Source of the DNA: Paracoccaceae bacterium
GTDB taxonomy: Bacteria > Pseudomonadota > Alphaproteobacteria > Rhodobacterales > Rhodobacteraceae
Length of the DNA stretch: 8,253 nt
NCBI GenBank assembly: GCA_003511785.1
Contig: DOIS01000225.1
Location: 1-8,253 of the forward strand
Direction of reading: 5' to 3'
In this document: positions 1 through 5,479 of the stretch, piece after piece
Numbering within the stretch: position 1 is the stretch's first letter
Layout of the letters: every line of letters begins with the position of its first letter
Position numbers and translations under genes: made by a program
Notes under the pieces: generated by a model
The model's database searches: none
The model's input: the letters and a program-made list of their open reading frames with translations, nothing else
What the model was told of the DNA's origin: nothing

Positions 1-894
1 TGGGACCGCAACGCGCCGCTGCCCATGCAGGACCGCCGCACCGTGCCCTGGGACGAGGCAGAGCGCGTGGTGATGGAGGCCTATGAGGGGTTTGACCCGC
101 GCATGCGCGAACTGGCCGAGCCGTTCTTCCGCCGCGGCTGGATCGACGCGGGCGTGAAGCCCGGCAAGGCGCCCGGCGCCTTCTCCCATCCCACGGTGAC
201 GGACGCGCACCCTTACGTGATGCTGAACTATCTCGGCAAACCGCGCGACGTGATGACCCTGGCGCACGAACTGGGCCACGGCGTGCACCAGGTGCTGGCC
301 GCCGGCCAGGGCGAGATGCTGAGCCAGACGCCGCTCACGCTGGCCGAGACGGCGAGCGTTTTCGGCGAGATGCTGACCTTCCGCAAGATGCTGGCCGCCG
401 CCGAGACGCCCGAGCAGCGCAAGGTGCTGCTGGCGGGCAAGGTCGAGGACATGATCAACACGGTCGTGCGCCAGATCGCCTTCTACGATTTCGAATGCAA
501 GCTGCACGAGGCCCGGCGCGGGGGGGAGTTGACGCCCGACGACATCAACGCGCTGTGGATGAGCGTGCAGGCCGAGAGCCTCGGGCCCGCTTTCGACTTC
601 ATGGAAGGGTATGAGACCTTCTGGGCCTATATCCCGCATTTCGTTCATTCGCCCTTCTACGTTTATGCCTATGCCTTCGGCGACGGTCTGGTGAACGCGC
701 TCTACTCGGTCTACGAGGCCGGATCGGACGGGTTCGAGGACAAGTATTTCGCCATGCTCAAGGCGGGCGGGTCGCTGCACCATTCCGAGGCGCTGGCGCC
801 CTTCGGGCTGGATGCCGCCGACCCGGCCTTCTGGGACAAGGGGCTCGCGATGATCGAGGGCATGATCGACGAGCTTGAGGCGATGGAGGCATGA
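1..894 (+). CDS. pepF: M3 family oligoendopeptidase F, C-terminal part (5' end outside window)
   Basis: Zinc metallopeptidase that cleaves short peptides in the cytoplasm, probably in peptide turnover. The frame is open from base 1 (WDRNAPLP precedes the first in-window Met at 25), so the true start lies outside the window; 297 residues are present of a family total near 600. The metal site is visible: HELGH at 265-279, with the likely third zinc ligand the Glu of AETAS at 346-348, about 25 residues later as in M3 enzymes. The segment HSPFYVYAYAFGDGLVNALY, typical of the M3B C-terminal region, is at about 649-708. The stop overlaps the start of the next gene (ATGA at 891-894), so the two are probably translationally coupled. 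Family assignment is firm; substrate preference cannot be read from sequence. Confidence 0.92.
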   Translation, partial: WDRNAPLPMQDRRTVPWDEAERVVMEAYEGFDPRMRELAEPFFRRGWIDAGVKPGKAPGAFSHPTVTDAHPYVMLNYLGKPRDVMTLAHELGHGVHQVLAAGQGEMLSQTPLTLAETASVFGEMLTFRKMLAAAETPEQRKVLLAGKVEDMINTVVRQIAFYDFECKLHEARRGGELTPDDINALWMSVQAESLGPAFDFMEGYETFWAYIPHFVHSPFYVYAYAFGDGLVNALYSVYEAGSDGFEDKYFAMLKAGGSLHHSEALAPFGLDAADPAFWDKGLAMIEGMIDELEAMEA

Positions 895-1160
895 CGCCCC
901 CGCGCCGGGGCTGGTGGGGGCGCCTGCCCCCCGCCGCCCGGCGCCGGGCGGTGCAGGGCAAGCGCGCGCTGGAGCGGCGGATCTCGCCACCCTGGCGGAT
1001 CGCGGTGGGCGTGGCGCTGATCCTGGGCGGCACGGTGGGCTTCCTGCCGGTGCTGGGCTTCTGGATGATCCCGCTGGGCGCTTTGGTGATCGCGGCCGAG
1101 TTGCGCCGACGGCGGCGCGAGCGGCTGCGGCTGCCGCCGCGTGACGTCAACGGCGCCTAA
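891..1160 (+). CDS. Small basic membrane protein (PGPGW-like), 89 residues
   Basis: Hypothetical inner-membrane protein of unknown function. Residues 1-35 are rich in Arg and Pro, residues about 36-69 form a continuous hydrophobic stretch with a Gly/Pro turn (GGTVGFLP) that could be one long or two short membrane helices, and residues 71-80 are a strongly positive tail (LRRRRRERLR), which should face the cytoplasm. The layout resembles small PGPGW-type putative transmembrane proteins, but the exact motif is not present, so the link is weak. The ATG overlaps the TGA of pepF, which fixes the start and argues for co-transcription with the peptidase. A second frame starting at 875 is also open across the gene, but it reads as Ala/Arg/Gly-rich noise, whereas this frame has a clean hydrophobic core. 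Confidence 0.75.
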   Translation: MTPPRRGWWGRLPPAARRRAVQGKRALERRISPPWRIAVGVALILGGTVGFLPVLGFWMIPLGALVIAAELRRRRRERLRLPPRDVNGA

Positions 1161-1184
1161 CCCTGCGCAAAGCGTCGCGCCCGT

Positions 1185-1212
1185 CTTGAACCGGCGGTCC
1201 CGCTGCCCATGT
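1185..1212 (+). promoter_or_regulatory. Sigma-32 (RpoH)-type promoter of the amphi-Trp gene
   Basis: CTTGAAC at 1185-1191 and CCCATGT at 1206-1212 are separated by 14 bases. This fits the heat-shock consensus CTTGAAA-N11-16-CCCATNT at nearly every position. A transcript would begin near 1219 and include the ribosome binding site AAGAGGAG at 1226-1233. A housekeeping reading gives a poor -10, so sigma-32 is the better fit. This is inferred from sequence only. Confidence 0.6.
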
Positions 1213-1240
1213 CACTCGCACCCACAAGAGGAGTGATGCT

Positions 1241-1519
1241 ATGGGGCGCGAAACGATCCTGTTCACAAGCAAGGAAACCCGGACACGCGGCGAGGTCGCC
1301 CGCTTCCTGAGTGATCTGGCGCAGCGTGTCGAGGCCGGCCAGGTGGTGCTGCGGCAAGGGTCGGACAAGGTGGTTCTGAACCTGTCCGAGCAGGTGGTGC
1401 TGCAACTGAAGTCCGAGGACGAGGAAAAATCCCGCAAGGGCACCCAGCACAGCCTCAAGATCGAGGTGAAGTGGTACGATGCGCCCGAGGGCGCGCGGGG
1501 CGGCGTCGAACTGGGCTGA
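1241..1519 (+). CDS. Amphi-Trp domain protein, 92 residues
   Basis: Small soluble protein of the amphi-Trp domain family, whose biochemical role is not known. The domain covers most of the protein: an N-terminal SKETRTRGEVARFLSDLAQR helix (10-29), a beta-rich middle (VVLRQGSDKVVLNLSEQVVLQLKSE, about 35-59) and the closing strand LKIEVKWYDA (72-81) with the characteristic Trp. The start is well supported: AAGAGGAG at 1226-1233 lies 7 bases before ATG 1241. The C-terminal tail is glycine-rich and probably disordered. The gene stands alone after an 80-base gap with a sigma-32-like promoter, so heat-shock control is likely. The next gene converges on it from the other strand. Confidence 0.8.
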   Translation: MGRETILFTSKETRTRGEVARFLSDLAQRVEAGQVVLRQGSDKVVLNLSEQVVLQLKSEDEEKSRKGTQHSLKIEVKWYDAPEGARGGVELG

Positions 1520-1586
1520 CGCGGCGCGTCCCGGCGGGGCCGGGCCGGCGCGGAAAGCCGATACCGCGCAGGGCATCGGCCGCACG

Positions 1587-1623
1587 CCCCTTGCTTCTTC
1601 TCTTTTGAAAATACCTCCGGGGG
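1587..1623 (+). repeat. Short intergenic motif, copy A
   Basis: The pyrimidine-rich TTGCTTCTTCTCTTTTG is followed by AAAATACC and a C/G-rich end (TCCGGGGG). A related copy lies at 8136-8169 on the other strand; both keep TGCTTCTT, GAAAATACC and CCGG in the same order. From memory, close versions are scattered between genes in Rhodobacteraceae. This copy starts 68 bases after the amphi-Trp stop, in sense orientation. Role unknown; a 3'-end or RNA-processing signal is one option. Confidence 0.5.
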
Positions 1624-1624
1624 A

Positions 1625-1685
1625 AGTCCCGGCACGGGACTGGGGGGTCGGCATTGTCGCGCCATCGGTCCGAGCGACGATGGCG
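1625..1685. other. Two hairpins in the gene-free stretch 1520-1721
   Basis: The 202 bases between the convergent amphi-Trp and DksA-like genes hold no credible gene. Besides the motif at 1587-1623 there are two inverted repeats: AGTCCCG/CGGGACT at 1625-1631 and 1635-1641 (7 bp, 3-base loop), and CGCCATCG/CGATGGCG at 1660-1667 and 1678-1685 (8 bp, 10-base loop). Neither is followed by a T run, so they are not classical terminators, although they may protect or define the 3' end of the amphi-Trp mRNA. Confidence 0.4.
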
Positions 1686-1698
1686 ACGCCCCCTGCCC

Positions 1699-1719
1699 GG
1701 CCCGCCGCCTGCGCGGGCC
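1699..1719 (-). terminator. GC-rich hairpin just after the DksA-like gene
   Basis: GGCCCGC (1699-1705) and GCGGGCC (1713-1719) form a perfect 7-bp stem with a 7-base loop, ending 2 bases beyond the stop codon of the minus-strand gene. There is no U tract after it, so termination may be weak or need Rho; it could equally be a 3' stabilising hairpin. Confidence 0.35.
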
Positions 1720-1721
1720 GT

Positions 1722-1991
1722 TCACTTCAATTGGCTGTCCTTCGACCCGCGCCGGTTGATGCCCCCGCGGGCCTTGTGCGCCCCGTCGCGTTCCTCTTGG
1801 CAATCAATGCACAGTTTCCCCCCTGGCAGCGCCGCGCGGCGCTTCTCGGGGATCGGCTCGTCGCATTCGGCGCAATGGGTCAGGCTCTCGCCCTCGGGAG
1901 CGCGGCGCGATTTCAGGCGCGCCAGTTCATCCTGGATCGAGGCTTCGATCTGTTCGCTCACCGCGCCGTCGCGCGCCCATCCGCCGGCCAT
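1722..1991 (-). CDS. Short DksA/TraR-type C4 zinc-finger protein, 89 residues
   Basis: Probable RNA-polymerase-associated regulator of the short TraR/YbiI-like class. Four cysteines at 40, 43, 61 and 64 (C-x2-C-x17-C-x2-C, with HCAECDEPIPEKRR and KLCIDC) match the DksA-family zinc finger. The N-terminal part (about 11-35, SEQIEASIQDELARLKSRR) is one helix, far too short for the long coiled coil of full DksA with its acidic tip, so it may act differently from DksA or not respond to ppGpp in the same way. The C-terminal tail is basic and polar. The start is supported by GGAGG at 1999-2003, 7 bases before ATG. It lies 57 bases after the glycosyltransferase gene on the same strand and could be co-transcribed, but the gap contains an operator-like inverted repeat. 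Confidence 0.82.
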   Translation of the reverse strand: MAGGWARDGAVSEQIEASIQDELARLKSRRAPEGESLTHCAECDEPIPEKRRAALPGGKLCIDCQEERDGAHKARGGINRRGSKDSQLK

Positions 1992-2010
1992 GGCTTTTCC
2001 TCCGCGTCTG

Positions 2011-2025
2011 TTGCACCCAATGCAA
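2011..2025. promoter_or_regulatory. Inverted repeat TTGCA-N5-TGCAA upstream of the DksA-like gene
   Basis: A perfect 5-bp inverted repeat with a CCCAA spacer sits 7 bases upstream of the GGAGG ribosome binding site (1999-2003). The size and symmetry suit a dimeric repressor site, or a small mRNA hairpin. No regulator can be named, and a 10-base symmetry can occur by chance. Confidence 0.3.
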
Positions 2026-2048
2026 TCATCCGAAAGGCGCCCGCCAAA

Positions 2049-2990
2049 TCACCCCGCCGCGCCGCCCACCGCGACGCGGTCCAAAAACCGGTCCACCAGC
2101 GCAGGCTCGGTGGTGCTCAGGCAATTCTGCGCGAAATACCAGTGAATATACTTGTCATAGGCCCGCCTGCGCGCGGGCGCGGCGAGAAACCCGGCCAATT
2201 CGTCGGGGCGGCGCGCCACCTGCGCGATGTGATGGAAATCCGCCTGCCCGCACAGGATCACCGGCTTGCGGTGCAGATAGGCCTCGATCCCAACGGCCGA
2301 GTTGATCGTCACCACCCGGTCGCAAGCGGCGAGGATGTCGTGAATATTGCCCGTAGAGACATGTAACCGCGCAAAACGTGCCGCGTAATCGCGCAATCGC
2401 TCTCGCGTTTCCGCAAGATTGTCCCGCGGATGCGGCTTGACCACCACCGGGCCGTCCCAGCCCGCGAGCGTGGCCTCCAGCATCTCCCAGCGGGTGAGGT
2501 GGCAGGTCTCGCCCACGATGCGATGCCCCTCGCTTTGCAGGAACACCGCCGCCGCGCCCTCGGGCAGCCCCTCGGCCCGCGCCTCGGGCTGGGCATAGCG
2601 CGAGGTCCGCGCCCCCACCAGCCGCTTGCGCAAGCGCCGGAAGAAGGGACGCGCGGCCTCGACGTCCACCGCCGCCGGGTCGAAGCGCACCGCGGCGATC
2701 GAGGAAAAGGCGCGAATGCCCCAAGGGTCGAGATGCCAGAACGGATAGACATAGGCGATCCCGGCGTTCAGCACGCGGGGATGCCGCATCCGCCCGTGGT
2801 TGACGATGTGAAAGGCGTCATCCGCCGCCACGCAGGCGGCCAGCCGGTCGCGATCCAGCACCTCGGTCGCGGTGGCGATCCCGCGCGCGCGCAGCCCCGC
2901 CAGCAGCTTGTCGTAGAAGGGCAGCAGGCCGGTGCCGAAGGGTCCCAGCCACGAGCCCGGCAGGTGAAACACGATCCGCTCGCTCAACAA
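2049..2990 (-). CDS. Capsule-synthesis-like glycosyltransferase, 313 residues, TTG start
   Basis: Probable cytoplasmic sugar transferase related to the Capsule_synth family (KpsC/KpsS-like, GT-B fold). The C-terminal half carries family-like marks: VVVKPHPRDN at 182-191, a helix with NIHDILAACDRVVTINSAVG at about 215-234, then IEAYLHRKPVILCG (235-248), the pattern of the nucleotide-sugar side of these enzymes. The N-terminal half opens with IVFHLPGSW, a first Rossmann-type strand. There is no signal peptide or membrane helix. The frame offers no ATG near the start; TTG at 2988-2990 (with another TTG next to it) is preceded by a G-rich stretch and an upstream in-frame stop, and GTG at 2970-2972 is an alternative. 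It has no other polysaccharide genes beside it. It follows rpoH but is separated by a strong terminator, so it may depend on readthrough or on a promoter not visible to me. The acceptor sugar is unknown. Confidence 0.65.
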   Translation of the reverse strand: MLSERIVFHLPGSWLGPFGTGLLPFYDKLLAGLRARGIATATEVLDRDRLAACVAADDAFHIVNHGRMRHPRVLNAGIAYVYPFWHLDPWGIRAFSSIAAVRFDPAAVDVEAARPFFRRLRKRLVGARTSRYAQPEARAEGLPEGAAAVFLQSEGHRIVGETCHLTRWEMLEATLAGWDGPVVVKPHPRDNLAETRERLRDYAARFARLHVSTGNIHDILAACDRVVTINSAVGIEAYLHRKPVILCGQADFHHIAQVARRPDELAGFLAAPARRRAYDKYIHWYFAQNCLSTTEPALVDRFLDRVAVGGAAG

Positions 2991-3016
2991 GAGCCCCCCG
3001 CCTCGGTCCGGGCACG

Positions 3017-3046
3017 AAAAACCCTCGCCCGGTCAGGGGCGAGGGT
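3017..3046 (-). terminator. Intrinsic terminator of rpoH
   Basis: A perfect 10-bp stem, ACCCTCGCCC (3021-3030) with GGGCGAGGGT (3037-3046), 6-base loop, is followed on the minus strand by a run of five T (3017-3021). It begins 28 bases after the rpoH stop and is the clearest Rho-independent terminator in the window. Confidence 0.85.
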
Positions 3047-3074
3047 ATGCGCATTTCGACGCTACGCCAAGCGT

Positions 3075-3968
3075 TCACGCGGCCATCATGCCCTTGTCGC
3101 GGGCCAGGTCGCGCATCTTCTTCTGCAACTTCTCGAAGGCGCGCACCTCGATCTGGCGGATGCGTTCGCGGCTCACGTTGTACTGCCCGCTCAACTCCTC
3201 CAGCGTCACCGGCTTGTCGGCCAGCCGGCGCTGGGTCAGGATGTCCTTTTCCCGGTCGTTGAGCACGTCCAGCGCCTCGGCCAGAAGCTCGCGCCGGGCG
3301 TCCAGCTCGTCGCGTTCCTCGTACTCGCTGGCCTGGTCGGCGCCTTCGTCCTCAAGCCAGTCCTGCCACTGCATCGAGCTGTCCTCGTCGCTGCCCACGG
3401 TGGCATTGAGCGAGGCGTCGCCCCCCGACAGGCGCCGGTTCATCGAGATCACCTCGTCCTCGGTCACGCCGAGATCGGTGGCGATCTGCTTGACGTTTTC
3501 CGGGCGCAGGTCGCCATCCTCGAGCGCGCCGATCCGGGCCTTGGCCTTGCGCAGGTTGAAGAAGAGCTTCTTCTGCGCGCTGGTGGTGCCCAGCTTGACC
3601 AGCGACCAAGAGCGCAGGATGTATTCCTGGATCGAGGCGCGGATCCACCACATGGCATAGGTCGCGAGCCGGAAGCCTTTCTCCGGGTCGAAGCGCTTGA
3701 CCGCCTGCATCAGGCCCACATTGGCCTCCGAAATCACCTCGGCCTGCGGCAGGCCATAGCCGCGATAGCCCATCGCGATCTTGGCCGCGAGGCGCAGGTG
3801 CGAGGTCACCATCTTGTGCGCGGCCTCGGTGTCCTGGTCCTCGACCCAGCGCTTGGCCAGCATGTATTCCTCTTCCGGCTCCAGAAGCGGAAACTTGCGG
3901 ATCTCCTGCAAATAGCGGTTCAGGCCGCCCTCGGGTGTCGGCGCCGGAAGATTTCCATAATTCGCCAT
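3075..3968 (-). CDS. rpoH: RNA polymerase heat-shock sigma factor RpoH (sigma-32)
   Basis: Directs RNA polymerase to heat-shock promoters (chaperones, proteases). The 297-residue length is normal. Visible regions, in order: region 1.2/2.1 (NRYLQEIRKFPLLEPEEEYM, 17-36), region 2.3-2.4 with FDPEKGFRLATYAMWWIRAS (93-112), the RpoH box QKKLFFNLR (132-140) that separates this family from RpoD, and the region 4.2 helix-turn-helix (about 254-284, including SRERIRQIEVRAFEKLQ). I chose ATG 3968 because GGAAAGGGA at 3976-3984 is spaced 7 bases before it and MANYGNLPAPTPEGG is the usual N terminus in this group; an ATG at 3986 would add six residues without a good binding site. The gene follows rluD on the same strand after 151 bases that hold two promoter candidates, one of them sigma-32-like, and ends in an intrinsic terminator. 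Confidence 0.96.
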   Translation of the reverse strand: MANYGNLPAPTPEGGLNRYLQEIRKFPLLEPEEEYMLAKRWVEDQDTEAAHKMVTSHLRLAAKIAMGYRGYGLPQAEVISEANVGLMQAVKRFDPEKGFRLATYAMWWIRASIQEYILRSWSLVKLGTTSAQKKLFFNLRKAKARIGALEDGDLRPENVKQIATDLGVTEDEVISMNRRLSGGDASLNATVGSDEDSSMQWQDWLEDEGADQASEYEERDELDARRELLAEALDVLNDREKDILTQRRLADKPVTLEELSGQYNVSRERIRQIEVRAFEKLQKKMRDLARDKGMMAA

Positions 3969-3992
3969 CTGTCTGTCCCTTTCCATTCACGG

Positions 3993-4009
3993 CCCCTAAT
4001 GTATAGGGG
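3993..4009 (-). promoter_or_regulatory. Hairpin in the rpoH mRNA leader
   Basis: CCCCTA (3993-3998) and TAGGGG (4004-4009) form a 6-bp stem with a 5-base loop close to the predicted 5' end of the transcript from the sigma-32-like promoter, 8 bases upstream of the ribosome binding site region (3976-3984). It could stabilise the leader or affect translation with temperature; its U/A closing pair makes it moderately weak. No pairing with the ribosome binding site is evident. Confidence 0.35.
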
Positions 4010-4020
4010 TTTAACATGGA

Positions 4021-4049
4021 ATATGGGTCAGCCTTTCGCCCCTTTCAAG
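4021..4049 (-). promoter_or_regulatory. Sigma-32-type promoter of rpoH
   Basis: On the minus strand CTTGAAA (4043-4049) and CCCATAT (4021-4027) are 15 bases apart, matching the heat-shock consensus CTTGAAA-N11-16-CCCATNT at every fixed position. A transcript would start near 4013. The same bases also give TTGAAA-N17-CATATT, an acceptable housekeeping promoter, so dual use is possible. A match this good upstream of rpoH itself implies positive feedback. Confidence 0.65.
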
Positions 4050-4073
4050 AGGCTCTAGCGCAACAGTCTTGCA

Positions 4074-4103
4074 ATTTAACTGACGAGACCTTGATTTGTT
4101 CAA
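4074..4103 (-). promoter_or_regulatory. Housekeeping (sigma-70-like) promoter candidate of rpoH
   Basis: Minus-strand TTGAAC (4098-4103) and TTAAAT (4074-4079) with an 18-base spacer, in the only clearly AT-rich stretch of the window and starting 17 bases after the rluD stop. It would provide basal rpoH transcription upstream of the sigma-32-like promoter. Four of six bases match at each element. Confidence 0.45.
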
Positions 4104-4119
4104 ATTTCGCCCAATGAGA

Positions 4120-5154
4120 TCAGGTTTCCGCCATGCGCAAGGCCGCGAGCAGATCGGCCATGTCCCCGGGCAACGGCGCCTCGAAGCGGATGTTCCGCCC
4201 GGTGACCGGATGGACAAAGCCCAGCGTCGCGGCGTGCAGCGCCTGGCGCGGGAACGCCCGCACCGCCGCCTGGGCCGCCTCGCTCAGCGCCCGCACCGGC
4301 AGCCTGCGCCGCCCGCCATAGACCGGATCGCCCACCAGCGCGTGGCCGGCATGGGCCAAGTGCACGCGGATCTGATGCGTGCGCCCGGTCTCCAGCCAGC
4401 ATTCCAGCAGTGCGAGAACCGGCGGGGTGCCGAAGGGCTCGACCACGCGGGCGCGCGTGACCGCGTGCCGGCCGCCCGCGAAAGTGACCGCCTGGCGCTG
4501 GCGGTCGGTGCGGTGCCGGGCCAGCTGCGTCGTCAGTTTCAACACGTTGCCCGGCTCGAAACTGGCGCCGCGCACCCCGCGCAGGCGCGGGTCGCCCGCG
4601 TCGGGCACCCCGCAGCAGACCGCCTGATAGCGGCGCTCGACCTCATGGGCGGCGAATTGCGCGGCCAGCCCCTGGTGCGCGGCGTCCGACTTGGCCACGA
4701 CCAGGAGCCCGCTGGTGTCCTTGTCGATGCGATGCACGATCCCGGGCCGCTTGACGCCCCCCACCCCGCTGAGATCATCGCCGCAATGGGCCAGCAGCGC
4801 GTTGACCAGCGTGCCCGAGGGTGTGCCCGGCGCGGGGTGCACCACCATGCCGGCGGGCTTGTCCACGACGATCAGGTCGTCATCCTCGTGCAGGATGACC
4901 AGCGGGATCGCCTCGGGCGCGATATGGCTTTCGCTCGCCTCCTCCAGCGTGAGGACGATCTCGGCCCCCTCGGCCACGCGCGCCTTGGGGCCGGTTGCGG
5001 GGGCGCCGTCCACGTGCACCGCGCCCTCGGCAATCAGGCGCGCGATCTGCGTGCGCGACAGCGCGGCATCGGCTGGCACATCGCGGGCAAGCGCCTTATC
5101 AAGGCGGGGCGGCGGGTCTGCCGCAATTGTGAAAACGATCCGGCGGCTGCCCAT
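4120..5154 (-). CDS. rluD: 23S rRNA pseudouridine synthase, RluD type
   Basis: Converts specific uridines to pseudouridine in 23S rRNA (helix 69 in the classical RluD). Of 344 residues, 32-52 form an S4 RNA-binding domain (LSRTQIARLIAEGAVHVDG), followed by the RluA-family catalytic domain: LIVVDKPAGMVVHPAPG (94-110), the active-site motif HRIDKDTSGLLVVAKS with the catalytic Asp at 144, RHRTDRQRQAV (213-223) and the C-terminal LETGRTHQIRVHLAHAGHALVGDPVYG (254-280). The start at 5154 is fixed by GGAAGGG at 5161-5167, 6 bases upstream, and gives a normal N terminus; the longer open frame to 5406 is antisense read-out of the divergent gene. The start codon shares CATG (5152-5155) with the ATG of the plus-strand gene, so the rluD promoter must lie inside that gene. 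The order rluD-rpoH is typical of this bacterial family. Confidence 0.93.
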   Translation of the reverse strand: MGSRRIVFTIAADPPPRLDKALARDVPADAALSRTQIARLIAEGAVHVDGAPATGPKARVAEGAEIVLTLEEASESHIAPEAIPLVILHEDDDLIVVDKPAGMVVHPAPGTPSGTLVNALLAHCGDDLSGVGGVKRPGIVHRIDKDTSGLLVVAKSDAAHQGLAAQFAAHEVERRYQAVCCGVPDAGDPRLRGVRGASFEPGNVLKLTTQLARHRTDRQRQAVTFAGGRHAVTRARVVEPFGTPPVLALLECWLETGRTHQIRVHLAHAGHALVGDPVYGGRRRLPVRALSEAAQAAVRAFPRQALHAATLGFVHPVTGRNIRFEAPLPGDMADLLAALRMAET

Positions 5155-5479
5155 GTCCGACCCTTCCGATACCCCCGACGCCGCCCCGCCCGAACCGGGC
5201 GGGCTGCGCGCCCTGCGCCTGCTGGTCACGGCGCTGACGGGGGTGATGATTCTGGGCGTCTTAGTGGTTGTGGGCCTGCTTGTCACGCGGCTCACCGACC
5301 GTGCGCCGGTGCTGCCCGAGGAGATCACGCTGCCCGACGGGACCGCGCCGCTGGCGGTGACCTCCGGGCCGGGCTGGTATGCGGTGGTGACGGGCGACGA
5401 GCGCATCCTGGTCTATGACGCCACCACCGGCCGGCTGCGCCAGAGCGTGACCATTCAACGCGCCCCGGACGGGGAATGA
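5153..5479 (+). CDS. Small membrane-anchored protein, DUF6476-like, 108 residues
   Basis: Hypothetical inner-membrane protein that I associate, from memory, with the Rhodobacteraceae family DUF6476 found next to rluD. A Pro/Asp-rich cytoplasmic N terminus (1-18) is followed by one membrane helix (about 20-45, with VTALTGVMILGVLVVVGLLV) and a periplasmic part rich in beta strands (51-108), with short repeats of the type WYAVVTGDERILVYDATTGR that look like a single WD/PQQ-like blade. The start ATG 5153-5155 is head to head with that of rluD; no strong ribosome binding site precedes it (GGCGGC only). The TGA overlaps the ATG of the MFS gene (ATGA 5476-5479), indicating an operon. Function unknown. 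Confidence 0.78.
   Translation: MSDPSDTPDAAPPEPGGLRALRLLVTALTGVMILGVLVVVGLLVTRLTDRAPVLPEEITLPDGTAPLAVTSGPGWYAVVTGDERILVYDATTGRLRQSVTIQRAPDGE
5185..5203. other. Perfect hairpin inside the DUF6476-like gene and the likely rluD leader
   Basis: CCCGCCCG (5185-5192) and CGGGCGGG (5196-5203) form an 8-bp stem with an AAC loop, 31 bases upstream of the rluD ATG. On the minus strand it would sit in the rluD leader if transcription starts farther inside the neighbour; on the plus strand it is codons 11-17 of the membrane protein. High GC makes chance formation plausible. Confidence 0.3.

Noticed and set aside
1479..2366. 295-residue + frame through the gap and the DksA-like gene
   Set aside because: Low-complexity, overlaps two better supported genes and has no motif; the C4 zinc finger on the other strand is clear.
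2430..4058. 542-residue open frame on the + strand antisense to the glycosyltransferase and rpoH
   Set aside because: Arg/His/Gln-rich composition without domains, on the strand opposite to unmistakable rpoH; typical of antisense frames in GC-rich coding DNA.
4096..5418. 440-residue open frame on the + strand antisense to rluD
   Set aside because: It mirrors the rluD codons and has no recognisable motif; the true + gene begins only at 5153 in another frame.
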